From the NCBI GenBank assembly GCA_964501925.1, contig CAZCTM010000003.1, forward strand, positions 1 to 64,000: a stretch of 64,000 nt of DNA, given 5' to 3'. The notes beneath the pieces were generated by a model. It did not search any database. It was not told the DNA's origin and saw nothing but the letters and a program-made list of their open reading frames with translations. The translations under genes and the position numbers were made by a program. Every line of letters starts with the position of its first letter. Position 1 is the first letter of the stretch. Below, in pieces: positions 43,987-52,849 of this stretch. Source of the stretch: CAYLYU01 sp964501925 (GTDB taxonomy: Bacteria > Pseudomonadota > Zetaproteobacteria > Mariprofundales > Mariprofundaceae).

Positions 43987-45365
43987 GTCCGGTCCTCTTT
44001 CAGTTTCTGACGAAGGTCGGCGGCAAGCCCGCCAATGGAGCCTGCGCCCATGACCAGGACAATGTGACCCTTGGCGAGGGCTTCTTCGGCAATGGTCCTG
44101 GCTGTCTGAAAATCCTCGCAGTAGGTGACGGATCGGTGTCCCCGGCTTCGGATTCCGTCAACGATCGCCTCGGACGTCACCCCTTCAATGGGTTCCTCAC
44201 TGGCCGCGTAAATGGGCAGGATCACGACCTCGTCACTGACATCAAACGCACCAAAAAAGGACTGCATCAGGTCACGGCTTCGGGTATAGCGATGCGGCTG
44301 AAAGAGGGTGACGAACCGTCGTTCCGGCCATCGATTACGGGCCCCGGCAAGGGTCGCCATGATTTCCCGGGGATGGTGGGCGTAATCATCAACAAGAATG
44401 CCGGGGCCCGCCGGCGTGCACTGGAAACGACGTTCAATACCTGCAAAGGTTTTCAGGGCCCGCCTGATGAGTTCAAGGGAGATGTCCAGTTCACGCATGA
44501 CCGCAATGGCTGCCAGCGCATTCTCGGCATTATGTCTGCCGGGCATCTGGAGGAAAAACTCGTCAGGCCTGTCACGCTCTGGCAACTGGACCCAGAGGGT
44601 CTGTCCGGTTTGAGAGGGGCGGCAGCGGGTGAGGCTGATGTCGGCCTGCGGACTTGAGCCATAGGTTGTGACCGGCTTGTGGAGACCGTCACGAAGAGCC
44701 GCCACGTTTGGATGCTCATGATGAAGGATGGCCCTGCCATAAAACGGGACCTGCCCTACGAAGAGGCGGAAGGCCTCCATGAGCTTCTCAAAGCTGCCGT
44801 AATGTTCCATATGCTCGCGGTCAATGTTGCTGACAACCGCGATCATGGGGGTCAGACGGAGAAATGAGCCGTCGCTCTCATCTGCTTCCGCGACCAGAAA
44901 ATCGCTTTCGCCAAGTCTGGCATTGGTCCCGGACGCAATCAGGCGGCCACCGATGACGTAGGTGGGATCCATTTCGGCCACCTCCATGCCGTGGGCGATC
45001 ATGGAGGTGATCGTAGTTTTTCCATGACTCCCGGCCACGGCAATCCCGTGTTTCATGCGCATCAGTTCCGCAAGCATCTCGGCCCTTGGAATAACGGGGA
45101 TTCCCCGTGCGTGGGCGGCACGGACCTCCGGATTGGCGGATGAAATGGCGGAAGAGATCACGACAACCTGCGCGTTTCCCAGTTGGTCCGGATGATGGCC
45201 AATCCATACCGGGATACCCAGCGATCTCAACCTGCGCACGTTGGCGTTCTCGGCAACGTCTGAACCCTGCACGTGAAAGCCCTGATTGTGCAGCAGCTCG
45301 GCGATTCCGCTCATGCCGATGCCACCAATGCCGGTGAAGTGAATCCGTTTCACACGCCGCATCAT
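43983..45365 (-). CDS. murC: UDP-N-acetylmuramate--L-alanine ligase MurC
   Basis: 460 aa. First Mur ligase of the stem peptide. IHFTGIGGIGMSGIAELL (UDP-binding), GSHGKTTITSMI (P-loop) and DDYAHHPREI are diagnostic. Two adjacent ATG codons (45365 and 45362) follow GGAGGCAACCCC; either may be used. Overlaps murG and murB by 4 nt. Confidence 0.97.
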   Translation of the reverse strand: MMRRVKRIHFTGIGGIGMSGIAELLHNQGFHVQGSDVAENANVRRLRSLGIPVWIGHHPDQLGNAQVVVISSAISSANPEVRAAHARGIPVIPRAEMLAELMRMKHGIAVAGSHGKTTITSMIAHGMEVAEMDPTYVIGGRLIASGTNARLGESDFLVAEADESDGSFLRLTPMIAVVSNIDREHMEHYGSFEKLMEAFRLFVGQVPFYGRAILHHEHPNVAALRDGLHKPVTTYGSSPQADISLTRCRPSQTGQTLWVQLPERDRPDEFFLQMPGRHNAENALAAIAVMRELDISLELIRRALKTFAGIERRFQCTPAGPGILVDDYAHHPREIMATLAGARNRWPERRFVTLFQPHRYTRSRDLMQSFFGAFDVSDEVVILPIYAASEEPIEGVTSEAIVDGIRSRGHRSVTYCEDFQTARTIAEEALAKGHIVLVMGAGSIGGLAADLRQKLKEDRT

Positions 45366-46468
45366 GGGGTTGCCTCCACGGCTCCCAGCCATCGGGAAAG
45401 CACGGTTGACTGGCGCGCCCAGGCATCCGCCGGCATGGCCTGCTTGGCGGCCCGGCTCATGTGTTCAAGCTCTTCCGGATGGTTGAGCAGTGTTGCGATG
45501 GTATCGGCAATGCGCTCCGGTGTGGCTTCATCCTGCTCCAGCATGACTGCCGCGCCGATTCCGACGAGCACCCCGGCATTGCGGTGCTGATGATGATCGG
45601 CGGCACCGGGCAGAGGGATGTAGATGCAGGGCATGCCGGCCGCTGCCGTCTCGCTTACGGTCATGGCCCCGCTTCTGGCAATCAGGAGATCCCCGCCGGC
45701 ATAGAAATCCTGCATCTGACGGTGAAATCCCATGACCTCGGCGCTGACCCCGGCCTCACGGTAGGCGGCACGCGTGGCCTCGATCGCTTCTGGCCGGTTT
45801 CCCGCAATGTGCATGACCTTCAACTTCAGGCCCTGTGCGGAAAGGAGAGCGCACGCCTTCGGCAACTGCTCGTTCAGAAACATGGCACCCTGGGAGCCCC
45901 CCAGCACAAGGAGGCAGGGCGGGGTATGGCGTTTCCACTGAAGGCGGGAAATGGCACGGGACACCAGGTTGCCGGTATAAACACATTTGTCTTCGGGCAG
46001 CCTCTCCGCAGCCTCGGCGAATCCCAGCATGATCTTTTTACTGAATCGGGCAAGAATACGGTTGCTCATGCCGGCTACGGCGTTCTGCTCGTAGAGGACG
46101 AGGGGAATGCGCTGCAAGGCGGCGGCAAGGGCAGCGGCCACGCTGGCATATCCTCCAACGCCCACCACAAGATCGGGTCGGCAGGATCGCCAGTGCTTCA
46201 TGATCCGGTAGATGGAAGAGGGCAATTCCCAGGCCAGGACACGGAGTTTTTGCCATAATCCGGCCCCCGACACCCCATGCATTTGCAGAAAAAGGGCGGT
46301 TTCCTTCCTCTCCGGCAACAGTGTCGTTTCAAGTCCCCGCTCAACACCAATGAACTCGATGTCAAGTCCGGGCCAGGACTGCCTGCTGAACTCGGCCATC
46401 AACAGGGCCGGTATGAGATGCCCGCCGGTTCCGCCACCGGCGATGCAGAGGAGGCGCCCGGTCTTCAC
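45362..46468 (-). CDS. murG: MurG GlcNAc transferase (lipid II synthesis)
   Basis: 368 aa GT28 enzyme at the inner face of the membrane; adds GlcNAc to lipid I. The G loops CIAGGGTGGHLIPAL and GGYASVAAALAA, and the donor-site LIARSGAMTVSETAAAGMPCIYIPLPGA, are present. Linked to ftsW and murC by 4-nt overlaps. Confidence 0.97.
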   Translation of the reverse strand: MKTGRLLCIAGGGTGGHLIPALLMAEFSRQSWPGLDIEFIGVERGLETTLLPERKETALFLQMHGVSGAGLWQKLRVLAWELPSSIYRIMKHWRSCRPDLVVGVGGYASVAAALAAALQRIPLVLYEQNAVAGMSNRILARFSKKIMLGFAEAAERLPEDKCVYTGNLVSRAISRLQWKRHTPPCLLVLGGSQGAMFLNEQLPKACALLSAQGLKLKVMHIAGNRPEAIEATRAAYREAGVSAEVMGFHRQMQDFYAGGDLLIARSGAMTVSETAAAGMPCIYIPLPGAADHHQHRNAGVLVGIGAAVMLEQDEATPERIADTIATLLNHPEELEHMSRAAKQAMPADAWARQSTVLSRWLGAVEATP

Positions 46469-47586
46469 GGCCGTGTCTCCTTCCGGACATTCACGGGTTT
46501 GTGGCGCTGCACGGAGAAGATCAGGCCGATAAGCAGGAAACTGCCAAAGAGGGCGCTTCCGCCATATGAGATGATGGGCATGGGCATACCCTTTGTAGGC
46601 ATGATGCCCATGGCCGCTCCCATGTTGATCATGAATGAAAATCCGAGCAGCAGAATGCAGCCCAGCACCAGCAGCCTGGCAAACCGTTCACGGGTCGAGT
46701 AGACAAGGTGCATGCCACGTCCCAGCAGGACCATGAACAGGACCATCAGGGCCATGACGCCCACAAATCCCAGTTCTTCGGCCAGCACGGCCACGATGAA
46801 ATCGGTGAAGGGTTCCGGAAGATAGAAAAGTTTCTGCACTCCCTGGCCGAGGCCGACGCCTTCGAGACCTCCCGAACCGAAGGCGAGCATGGACTGGATC
46901 AGCTGGTAGCCGGAGCCCATCGGGTCCGCCCATGGATCGATGAAGCTGAGCAGCCGCTGCATCCGGTACGGCTCGGCTACCATGGCGAGAAGGCCCACGG
47001 GGACGCAGATGCCGAGAATGGACAGAAGCTGGGCTATGGGAACACCACCTACGAACCACATGCAGACGCTTACGGCAAAAAGCAGCGCGGCATTGCCGAA
47101 ATCGGGCTGGAGAAGGAGCAGGAAGACGGAGATGCCAAGCATGACAAGCATGGGTGCCAGGCCCGAGGAAAAGCGGTTCAGGCGTTCAGGGAATGCGGTC
47201 ATGTAATGGGACATGTACAGCACCAGTGCCGGTTTCAGGATTTCAACCGGCTGGAAGGTGATCCCGGAAAAGGAAAACCAGCGTCTTGCACCGTTGATTT
47301 CGGTTCCCATGCCCGGAATCAGCACGAGGATCATCAAAAGCAGATTGATCAGCAAAAGGGGCAGGGCCATGGCCTGCCACCAGGTCACTTCAACATACGA
47401 GAGTATCCACATGAGCAGCAGTCCAAGTGGCATGTAAACAGCCCAGTGACGGATGATGCGCAGGGGGTCATGGTAGCGAACCTCGCTGATGCCCAGGCTG
47501 GCACTGGCAACCAGAATCATGCTCAGGGCGGCCAGAAGCAGCACGCAGGTCAGCATCAGGCCGTCGGGAGGGGAAAGCCGGTTCAA
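46465..47586 (-). CDS. ftsW: septal peptidoglycan polymerase FtsW (SEDS family)
   Basis: 373 aa, about ten helices. SEDS glycosyltransferase that polymerises lipid II with FtsI. GARRWFSFSGITFQPVEILKPALVLYMSHYM carries the conserved motif, and PFTDFIVAVLAEELGFVGV and GMPMPIISYGGSALFGSFL are the C-terminal signatures. Overlaps murD and murG by 4 nt. Confidence 0.96.
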   Translation of the reverse strand: MNRLSPPDGLMLTCVLLLAALSMILVASASLGISEVRYHDPLRIIRHWAVYMPLGLLLMWILSYVEVTWWQAMALPLLLINLLLMILVLIPGMGTEINGARRWFSFSGITFQPVEILKPALVLYMSHYMTAFPERLNRFSSGLAPMLVMLGISVFLLLLQPDFGNAALLFAVSVCMWFVGGVPIAQLLSILGICVPVGLLAMVAEPYRMQRLLSFIDPWADPMGSGYQLIQSMLAFGSGGLEGVGLGQGVQKLFYLPEPFTDFIVAVLAEELGFVGVMALMVLFMVLLGRGMHLVYSTRERFARLLVLGCILLLGFSFMINMGAAMGIMPTKGMPMPIISYGGSALFGSFLLIGLIFSVQRHKPVNVRKETRP

Positions 47587-48932
47587 TGAATCTTCTCCAG
47601 ACCGTTCACGGCCCTGGCAAATACCCGGCCGCGCTGAACGTAGTTTTCAAACTGGTCCTGACTGGCGGCGGCGGGTGACAGCAGAACCGGGCAAGGTTGC
47701 TGGCGAGCTGCCAGCCGCACGGCCTTGTCCATGGTTCCCGCCCTTGTGGCGGGTACGCCCGCATGCTTGAGCAGGGTTTCAAAGGGTTTGGTCTTCCTGC
47801 CGATAATGAAGGCGTGTTGAACACGGGTGGCCACGGTTTCGCGCATGGGTTCCAGATCAATCCCCTTGGTCATGCCACCACAGATCCACAGGACGTGGTC
47901 GAACTCCCTGAGTGCCGCCATGGCTGCATCCGGATTGGTTGCCTTGGAGTCATCGATCCACTCCCTGTCAGCGTGAATGCCAAGCGATTGCAGGCGGTGT
48001 GGCAGACCCTGAAAGGCGGTTAATGCCTCCCGGATGACGGTCTCGGTCACTTCAAACCGGGCGGCTGCCTGGGCAGCGACGGCCAGATTGATATGCTGGT
48101 AGGAACCGCGGATTTTCAGATCCCGGGTGTCCAGCTTCCGGATCCGGCCGTTCTGATGCCAGAAGATGAAGCAGCCCTCGGTGGTCGTGAGCAAACCCGC
48201 GACGGCCTGATCGGGATGGGTTACCCGGCCGAAGCGCTGAACCTTTACACCCCGTGAACGCAGCTTGTCGGCCAGTCCGTTCCACCGACCGTCAAGGGGG
48301 AGAAGGGCGGTGTCACCCGCACCCTGCCTGTCAAACATGCGGAGCTTGGCCTGAAGGTACTGGTCATAACTCTCGTGCATGTCGGCATGATCTGGCTGAA
48401 CATTCAGCAGAACAGCCCAGCAGGGCCTGATTTCAGGTGTGCGCTCCAGCTGGAAGCTTGAAAGCTCCAGGACCACGCGAGGCGGGGGAGGGTTGATGGA
48501 CAGCAGGTCGAGGACGGGGGTGCCGATGTTACCCCCGCTTTCAACCCCGTTGGGCAGTGTCTCCAGCAGGAGGGCGATCAGACTGACCGTCGTCGTTTTC
48601 CCATTGGTGCCGGTGACCGCCAGAATATCCCCGTCATAATGCTGGACAAAAAGGGCCAGATCGCCGGTGACCTCTGCGCCGGCCTGTCTGGCGACATCCA
48701 GTGCGGGGTGGAACCACGGAACGCCCGGACTGACGATCAGGCGCCTGTACCGGCTTAACTCCTGGCCGTCGAGGGGGCCGACCCGCAAGGGGACGTTCAG
48801 GTCGGATGGCAATTCACATGGCTTCTCGTCATAGGCCACACAGGGAACATGCCTGGACTGCAGAAAACGCACGACCGATTGCCCGGTTCGACCCATGCCG
48901 ATGACAGCCGTGGTGTCCATGGTCCTGCTCAT
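47583..48932 (-). CDS. murD: UDP-N-acetylmuramoylalanine--D-glutamate ligase MurD
   Basis: 449 aa. VTGTNGKTTTVSLIALLLE is the P-loop, ELSSFQLE and the IDDSKATNPDAAMAAL motif are MurD-specific, and LSPAAASQDQFENYVQRGRVF closes the family. Coupled to mraY upstream and ftsW downstream by 4-nt overlaps. Confidence 0.97.
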   Translation of the reverse strand: MSRTMDTTAVIGMGRTGQSVVRFLQSRHVPCVAYDEKPCELPSDLNVPLRVGPLDGQELSRYRRLIVSPGVPWFHPALDVARQAGAEVTGDLALFVQHYDGDILAVTGTNGKTTTVSLIALLLETLPNGVESGGNIGTPVLDLLSINPPPPRVVLELSSFQLERTPEIRPCWAVLLNVQPDHADMHESYDQYLQAKLRMFDRQGAGDTALLPLDGRWNGLADKLRSRGVKVQRFGRVTHPDQAVAGLLTTTEGCFIFWHQNGRIRKLDTRDLKIRGSYQHINLAVAAQAAARFEVTETVIREALTAFQGLPHRLQSLGIHADREWIDDSKATNPDAAMAALREFDHVLWICGGMTKGIDLEPMRETVATRVQHAFIIGRKTKPFETLLKHAGVPATRAGTMDKAVRLAARQQPCPVLLSPAAASQDQFENYVQRGRVFARAVNGLEKIH

Positions 48933-49999
48933 CGGATCTTCAGTGTGGACAAGGCGATCAGGGCCAGAAGCAGGGCGATGATCCAGAAGCGGACGATCAC
49001 CTTGGGTTCGGCCCAGCCTTTGAGTTCAAAGTGGTGGTGAATGGGGGCCATACGGAAAACACGTTTCCCGGTTAACTTGAAAGAGGCCACCTGGACCATG
49101 ACGGAGACCGCCTCCAGAACGAACAGCCCGCCGGCAATGGCCAGCAGGAGTTGCTGGTGCACGCTTGAGGCGATGAAGCCAAGCGCTCCTCCCAGGGAGA
49201 GGGCGCCCACATCGCCCATGAAGATCTGGGCAGGGTAGGTGTTGAACCAGAGAAAGCCCAGGCATGATCCGACAATCGCGCCACAAAACACGGTCAGTTC
49301 ACCCGCGCCTGCGACATGCGGAATCAGCAGGTAGTTGGCAAAGCTGGCATGACCCGCAAGATAGGCCACGACGGCCAGAGCGGTGGCGACGATAAAGGTG
49401 GGTGTGATGGCCAGTCCATCCAGTCCGTCCGTCAGGTTGACAGCGTTTGATGTTCCCACCAGCACAAAGATGACAAATGGCACATACCACCATCCCATGT
49501 CCCACTGGACCTTGAAAAAAGGCACATCAACAATCGGTTCGGTAAGCCACATCAGTCCCATCGCGGCCGCCAGCCCAAAGAAGACTTGCAGGGCGAGCTT
49601 CCACCTGCCGGGCAATCCCTTCGGCTGGTTGCGGATGATCTTCAGGTGATCATCGTACCATCCGATGGCGCCATAGCTGAGGGTGAGCATCAGGGCAAGC
49701 CAGATAAAGGCGTTGGTCAGGTCCGCCCACAGCAGTGTGGAGAGGGTGAGAATGAGCAGGATCAGTCCCCCGCCCATGGTTGGCGTGCCTCGTTTCAACA
49801 GGTGGGTCGAGGGCCCGTCGCTCCGAATGGGCTGACCCTTGCCCTGAACCTTGCGCACGTAACGGATGAAGCTTGGCCCCAGAATCCAGCACAGGACCAG
49901 CGCCGTGATGAGCGCGTACACCGTCCGGAAGGTGATGTACTGGAACAGGTTGAATATCGCATACTGATTGGACAGGGGATAGAGCAGATTATACAGCAC
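48929..49999 (-). CDS. mraY: phospho-MurNAc-pentapeptide translocase MraY
   Basis: 356 aa, ten helices. Makes lipid I from UDP-MurNAc-pentapeptide and undecaprenyl phosphate. GTPTMGGGLILL, YDDHLKI, NAVNLTDGLDGLA and MAPIHHHFELKGW are the hallmark motifs, including the catalytic aspartates. Its start is inside the end of murF (11-nt overlap). Confidence 0.98.
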   Translation of the reverse strand: MLYNLLYPLSNQYAIFNLFQYITFRTVYALITALVLCWILGPSFIRYVRKVQGKGQPIRSDGPSTHLLKRGTPTMGGGLILLILTLSTLLWADLTNAFIWLALMLTLSYGAIGWYDDHLKIIRNQPKGLPGRWKLALQVFFGLAAAMGLMWLTEPIVDVPFFKVQWDMGWWYVPFVIFVLVGTSNAVNLTDGLDGLAITPTFIVATALAVVAYLAGHASFANYLLIPHVAGAGELTVFCGAIVGSCLGFLWFNTYPAQIFMGDVGALSLGGALGFIASSVHQQLLLAIAGGLFVLEAVSVMVQVASFKLTGKRVFRMAPIHHHFELKGWAEPKVIVRFWIIALLLALIALSTLKIR

Positions 50000-51335
50000 G
50001 ATCCGGCTCCATCAGGCAGTTGACGGTCTCATCAAGGCGCATGGCCCGTGATGCCTTGATCAGGATGTGATCGTTTGCCGAAAGCGGCCAGCGCCTGGCC
50101 AGGTCGGCGGCGGCCCTTGCATCGGCCACCCACATGCTCTCCGGATGGAGGGCGTGCAGGGCGCGCATGCGGGGGCCGACCAGGATCAGGCCGTCGAGGC
50201 CCGAGATATCCAGAGAGGCGTGAAGCTGGTCCGCCTTGTCTCCGAGTTCCTCCATGTCCCCCAGAATGGCGAATTTCCCGCCTTCCAGTGAGCGCAATGT
50301 CTTCAGGGATGCGGCCATGGATGCCGGATTTGCATTGTAGGCATCGTTGATGATCGTGCTTCCATTCGGGCCTGGAAGGCACTGCATCCGGCCGCTTACG
50401 GGCCGCCAGTCCTGCATCTTACGGGCCAGCAAGTGAAAGTCTGTCCGGGGATAAAGGTGCAGAATAATGGAAAGTGCCAGCGCCATGTCGGCAGCCAGAT
50501 GGGGAGCGGGGAGTGCAAGGCTTATTTCGGCACGCTGGCCTTCCCGGACAAGGCGCAGTTTCCGATCCTCCAGTGTCCAGCGGACCACTTCATCTTCACG
50601 GTTATCCATGTCCAGGCAGGGCAGGGCGGGTAGGCGGGCGTGCTTTTCCAGAAGGGAGGAGACACCTTCTCCCAGGGCACACCACCCGGATGTTCTCTCA
50701 AGCAGCCGTGCCTTTTCATGTGCAATCTCGGCCAGGTTTCCCAGGCCTTCGCTGTGCGCCATGGAAAGACCGGTGATGACGCTGATATCAGGCCGCACGA
50801 TTTCCGCCAGCCGCTCCATTTCCCCGCGCTCACTGATTCCGCACTCCACCAGCACGACATCCTCATTGCCTTCGGCCCGAAGGAGCGTAAGGGGAACACC
50901 GATCAGGTTGTTCTCGTTTTGCCGGGTGGCTGAAACTCTCAGTCCCATTTTTGTCAGACCGTGTTCAAGCATTGAGCGCAGGGTGGTTTTACCGAAAGAG
51001 CCGGTAATTGCGATGAGCCTGCATGCAAGGTGCTCTCTCCAGGCCGCCGCGATATCTCCCAGTGCATGCAGGGTGTCGGACACCTCCAGAACGGGAATCC
51101 TGGTGTGCCGCCATGCGGTGATGCCCCCTGTGTCACCGACAAGGGCGATCGCCCCTTTCATGGCAGCGTCATCGGCAAAGCGATGACCATCGAAGCGCGG
51201 CCCCCTGAGGGCGACAAAGAGATCCCCCTCCCTGAGGGTGCGTGAATCGGTGGCAAGCCCGCAAATCAGGTCAGGGACGCCGCCCAGCCAGCGTCCGTGT
51301 GTGGCGAGCTGAATGTCCATGCCGGTCATGCGCAT
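49989..51335 (-). CDS. murF: UDP-MurNAc-tripeptide--D-Ala-D-Ala ligase MurF
   Basis: 448 aa. ITGSFGKTTLRSMLEHGL is the P-loop; RQNENNLIGVPLTLL and IINDAYNANPASMAASLKTL are MurF-specific. Several ATG codons lie close together at the start (MRMTGMD); the first overlaps the murE stop by 10 nt. Confidence 0.96.
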   Translation of the reverse strand: MRMTGMDIQLATHGRWLGGVPDLICGLATDSRTLREGDLFVALRGPRFDGHRFADDAAMKGAIALVGDTGGITAWRHTRIPVLEVSDTLHALGDIAAAWREHLACRLIAITGSFGKTTLRSMLEHGLTKMGLRVSATRQNENNLIGVPLTLLRAEGNEDVVLVECGISERGEMERLAEIVRPDISVITGLSMAHSEGLGNLAEIAHEKARLLERTSGWCALGEGVSSLLEKHARLPALPCLDMDNREDEVVRWTLEDRKLRLVREGQRAEISLALPAPHLAADMALALSIILHLYPRTDFHLLARKMQDWRPVSGRMQCLPGPNGSTIINDAYNANPASMAASLKTLRSLEGGKFAILGDMEELGDKADQLHASLDISGLDGLILVGPRMRALHALHPESMWVADARAAADLARRWPLSANDHILIKASRAMRLDETVNCLMEPDRAV

Positions 51336-52849
51336 GCCCGCCAGCCCGTGGCGTCATTTTTCAGGCGCAGGTAGTTGCTGGCGACCTCAAAGTCATTCCA
51401 GGGGATCCGCTGGTTTTCCACCAGCATTTCCCTCTCATGCCCCTTGCCGGCGATGATCAGGACATCCCCCTCGCCGATTTCCGCAATTGCCTCGGAAATC
51501 GCGTGCTCACGATTCAGCTGCAGATGGACATCGGCCGGGAAGGGTTGGGGCATGCCGTCAACAATCTCCGAGGCGATGAGTTCGGGTTGTTCGTTGCGTG
51601 GATTGTCGGAAGTAATCCAGATGATATCCGCCAGTTTGACAGCGATTTCCCCCATCTGAGGGCGCTTAGCCCGATCACGCTCGCCGCCACAGCCGAACAC
51701 GAGAAGCAGGCGATTGCGGGTGAGCGTGCGTGCAGCCTGAAGGCAGCGTTCGAGCGCTTCGGGCGTATGCGCGTAATCAATAAATACCATCCAGGGGCCA
51801 ATATCCACGGGTTGCATTCTTCCCGGAGGACAACGGATGTCCTTCAGCAACGGGGGCAGGTTTTTCAGGGGTGCCCGGAAGACCTCCAGCAGGGTAAGGC
51901 TTACGGCCGCCAGGTTTTCGGAGTGGAATTCACCGATGGGGACACCGTCAAGCACGACCTCCTCGTGGCGGTAGGCAATTCTCAGGGTCCCCGGCAACTC
52001 CTGCTCCCAGCCGAGATCGTTCTCTTCCGAATACAGGCTGTGCCCGTAGCGCAACGACGGGTCGGGTGAACGCTGAACAACCTCCTCGTCATCGGCGTTG
52101 ATGATGGAAAGGCCACCCTGCTGAACGGTTTGCCTGATGAAGCTTGCCTTGCACCGCGCATAGGGTTCGAAACCGCCGTGATCCTGAAGGTGGTCATGGC
52201 CCAGATTGGTCCACAACGCGGCCGCGAAGGGCAGTCCCGCAATACGGCCCTGGGCGATGCCATGCGATGACACCTCGCAGACCATGGCCGGAACACCGGT
52301 GTCATCGGCTACAGCCAGGAGCCGGTGCATGGTGAGCAGCGATGGTGTCGTGTTCCTCAAGGGAATGATTTCACTTTCCGAGCGTATCCAGCCCAGGGTG
52401 CCCACCGACCAGGCCTTTCCCAACAGGCGCTCAAGAGCTTGCCGCAGCATCCAGGTGATGCTCGTCTTGCCATCGGTTCCCGTGATGCCAACGAGCTTGA
52501 CGTGACTGGATTCCGTACCGAACCAGCGTCTCAGCACGGCCCCGGCCTGTTCCATGCCGGTTAACTTCAGACATGGCAGCGGGGGGTCCGGCATGTCCCG
52601 ACCCACGAGGATCAGTGCGCTTGCGCCGGCCTTGCGGGCCTGAAGGGCGTAGTCACGGGCCCAGTCCTCGGTTCTCGGAAGGCACAGGAAGGCGTTGCCT
52701 GGCTGGATAAGACGGGAGTCCTCGACGATGTCGGTAATGCATGCATCGCCTGTCAGGGCGGTTCCCGGAAGGGAAAGGTCGGAAAGTTTCCGTTCCGGCC
52801 GCCGCGACATGGAAATCAGTTGTTCCCAGGGCGCAGCCGGATTAGCCAT
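51326..52849 (-). CDS. murE: UDP-MurNAc-L-Ala-D-Glu--meso-DAP ligase MurE
   Basis: 507 aa. GITGTDGKTSITWML is the P-loop, VCEVSSHGIAQGR follows, and the substrate motif ITSDNPRNEQPE contains DNPR, the signature for meso-diaminopimelate as the third residue of the stem peptide. The start was placed at MANPAAPWEQ, 8 nt inside the end of ftsI; the longer open frame upstream is only antisense-free reading of ftsI in another frame. Confidence 0.97.
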   Translation of the reverse strand: MANPAAPWEQLISMSRRPERKLSDLSLPGTALTGDACITDIVEDSRLIQPGNAFLCLPRTEDWARDYALQARKAGASALILVGRDMPDPPLPCLKLTGMEQAGAVLRRWFGTESSHVKLVGITGTDGKTSITWMLRQALERLLGKAWSVGTLGWIRSESEIIPLRNTTPSLLTMHRLLAVADDTGVPAMVCEVSSHGIAQGRIAGLPFAAALWTNLGHDHLQDHGGFEPYARCKASFIRQTVQQGGLSIINADDEEVVQRSPDPSLRYGHSLYSEENDLGWEQELPGTLRIAYRHEEVVLDGVPIGEFHSENLAAVSLTLLEVFRAPLKNLPPLLKDIRCPPGRMQPVDIGPWMVFIDYAHTPEALERCLQAARTLTRNRLLLVFGCGGERDRAKRPQMGEIAVKLADIIWITSDNPRNEQPELIASEIVDGMPQPFPADVHLQLNREHAISEAIAEIGEGDVLIIAGKGHEREMLVENQRIPWNDFEVASNYLRLKNDATGWRACA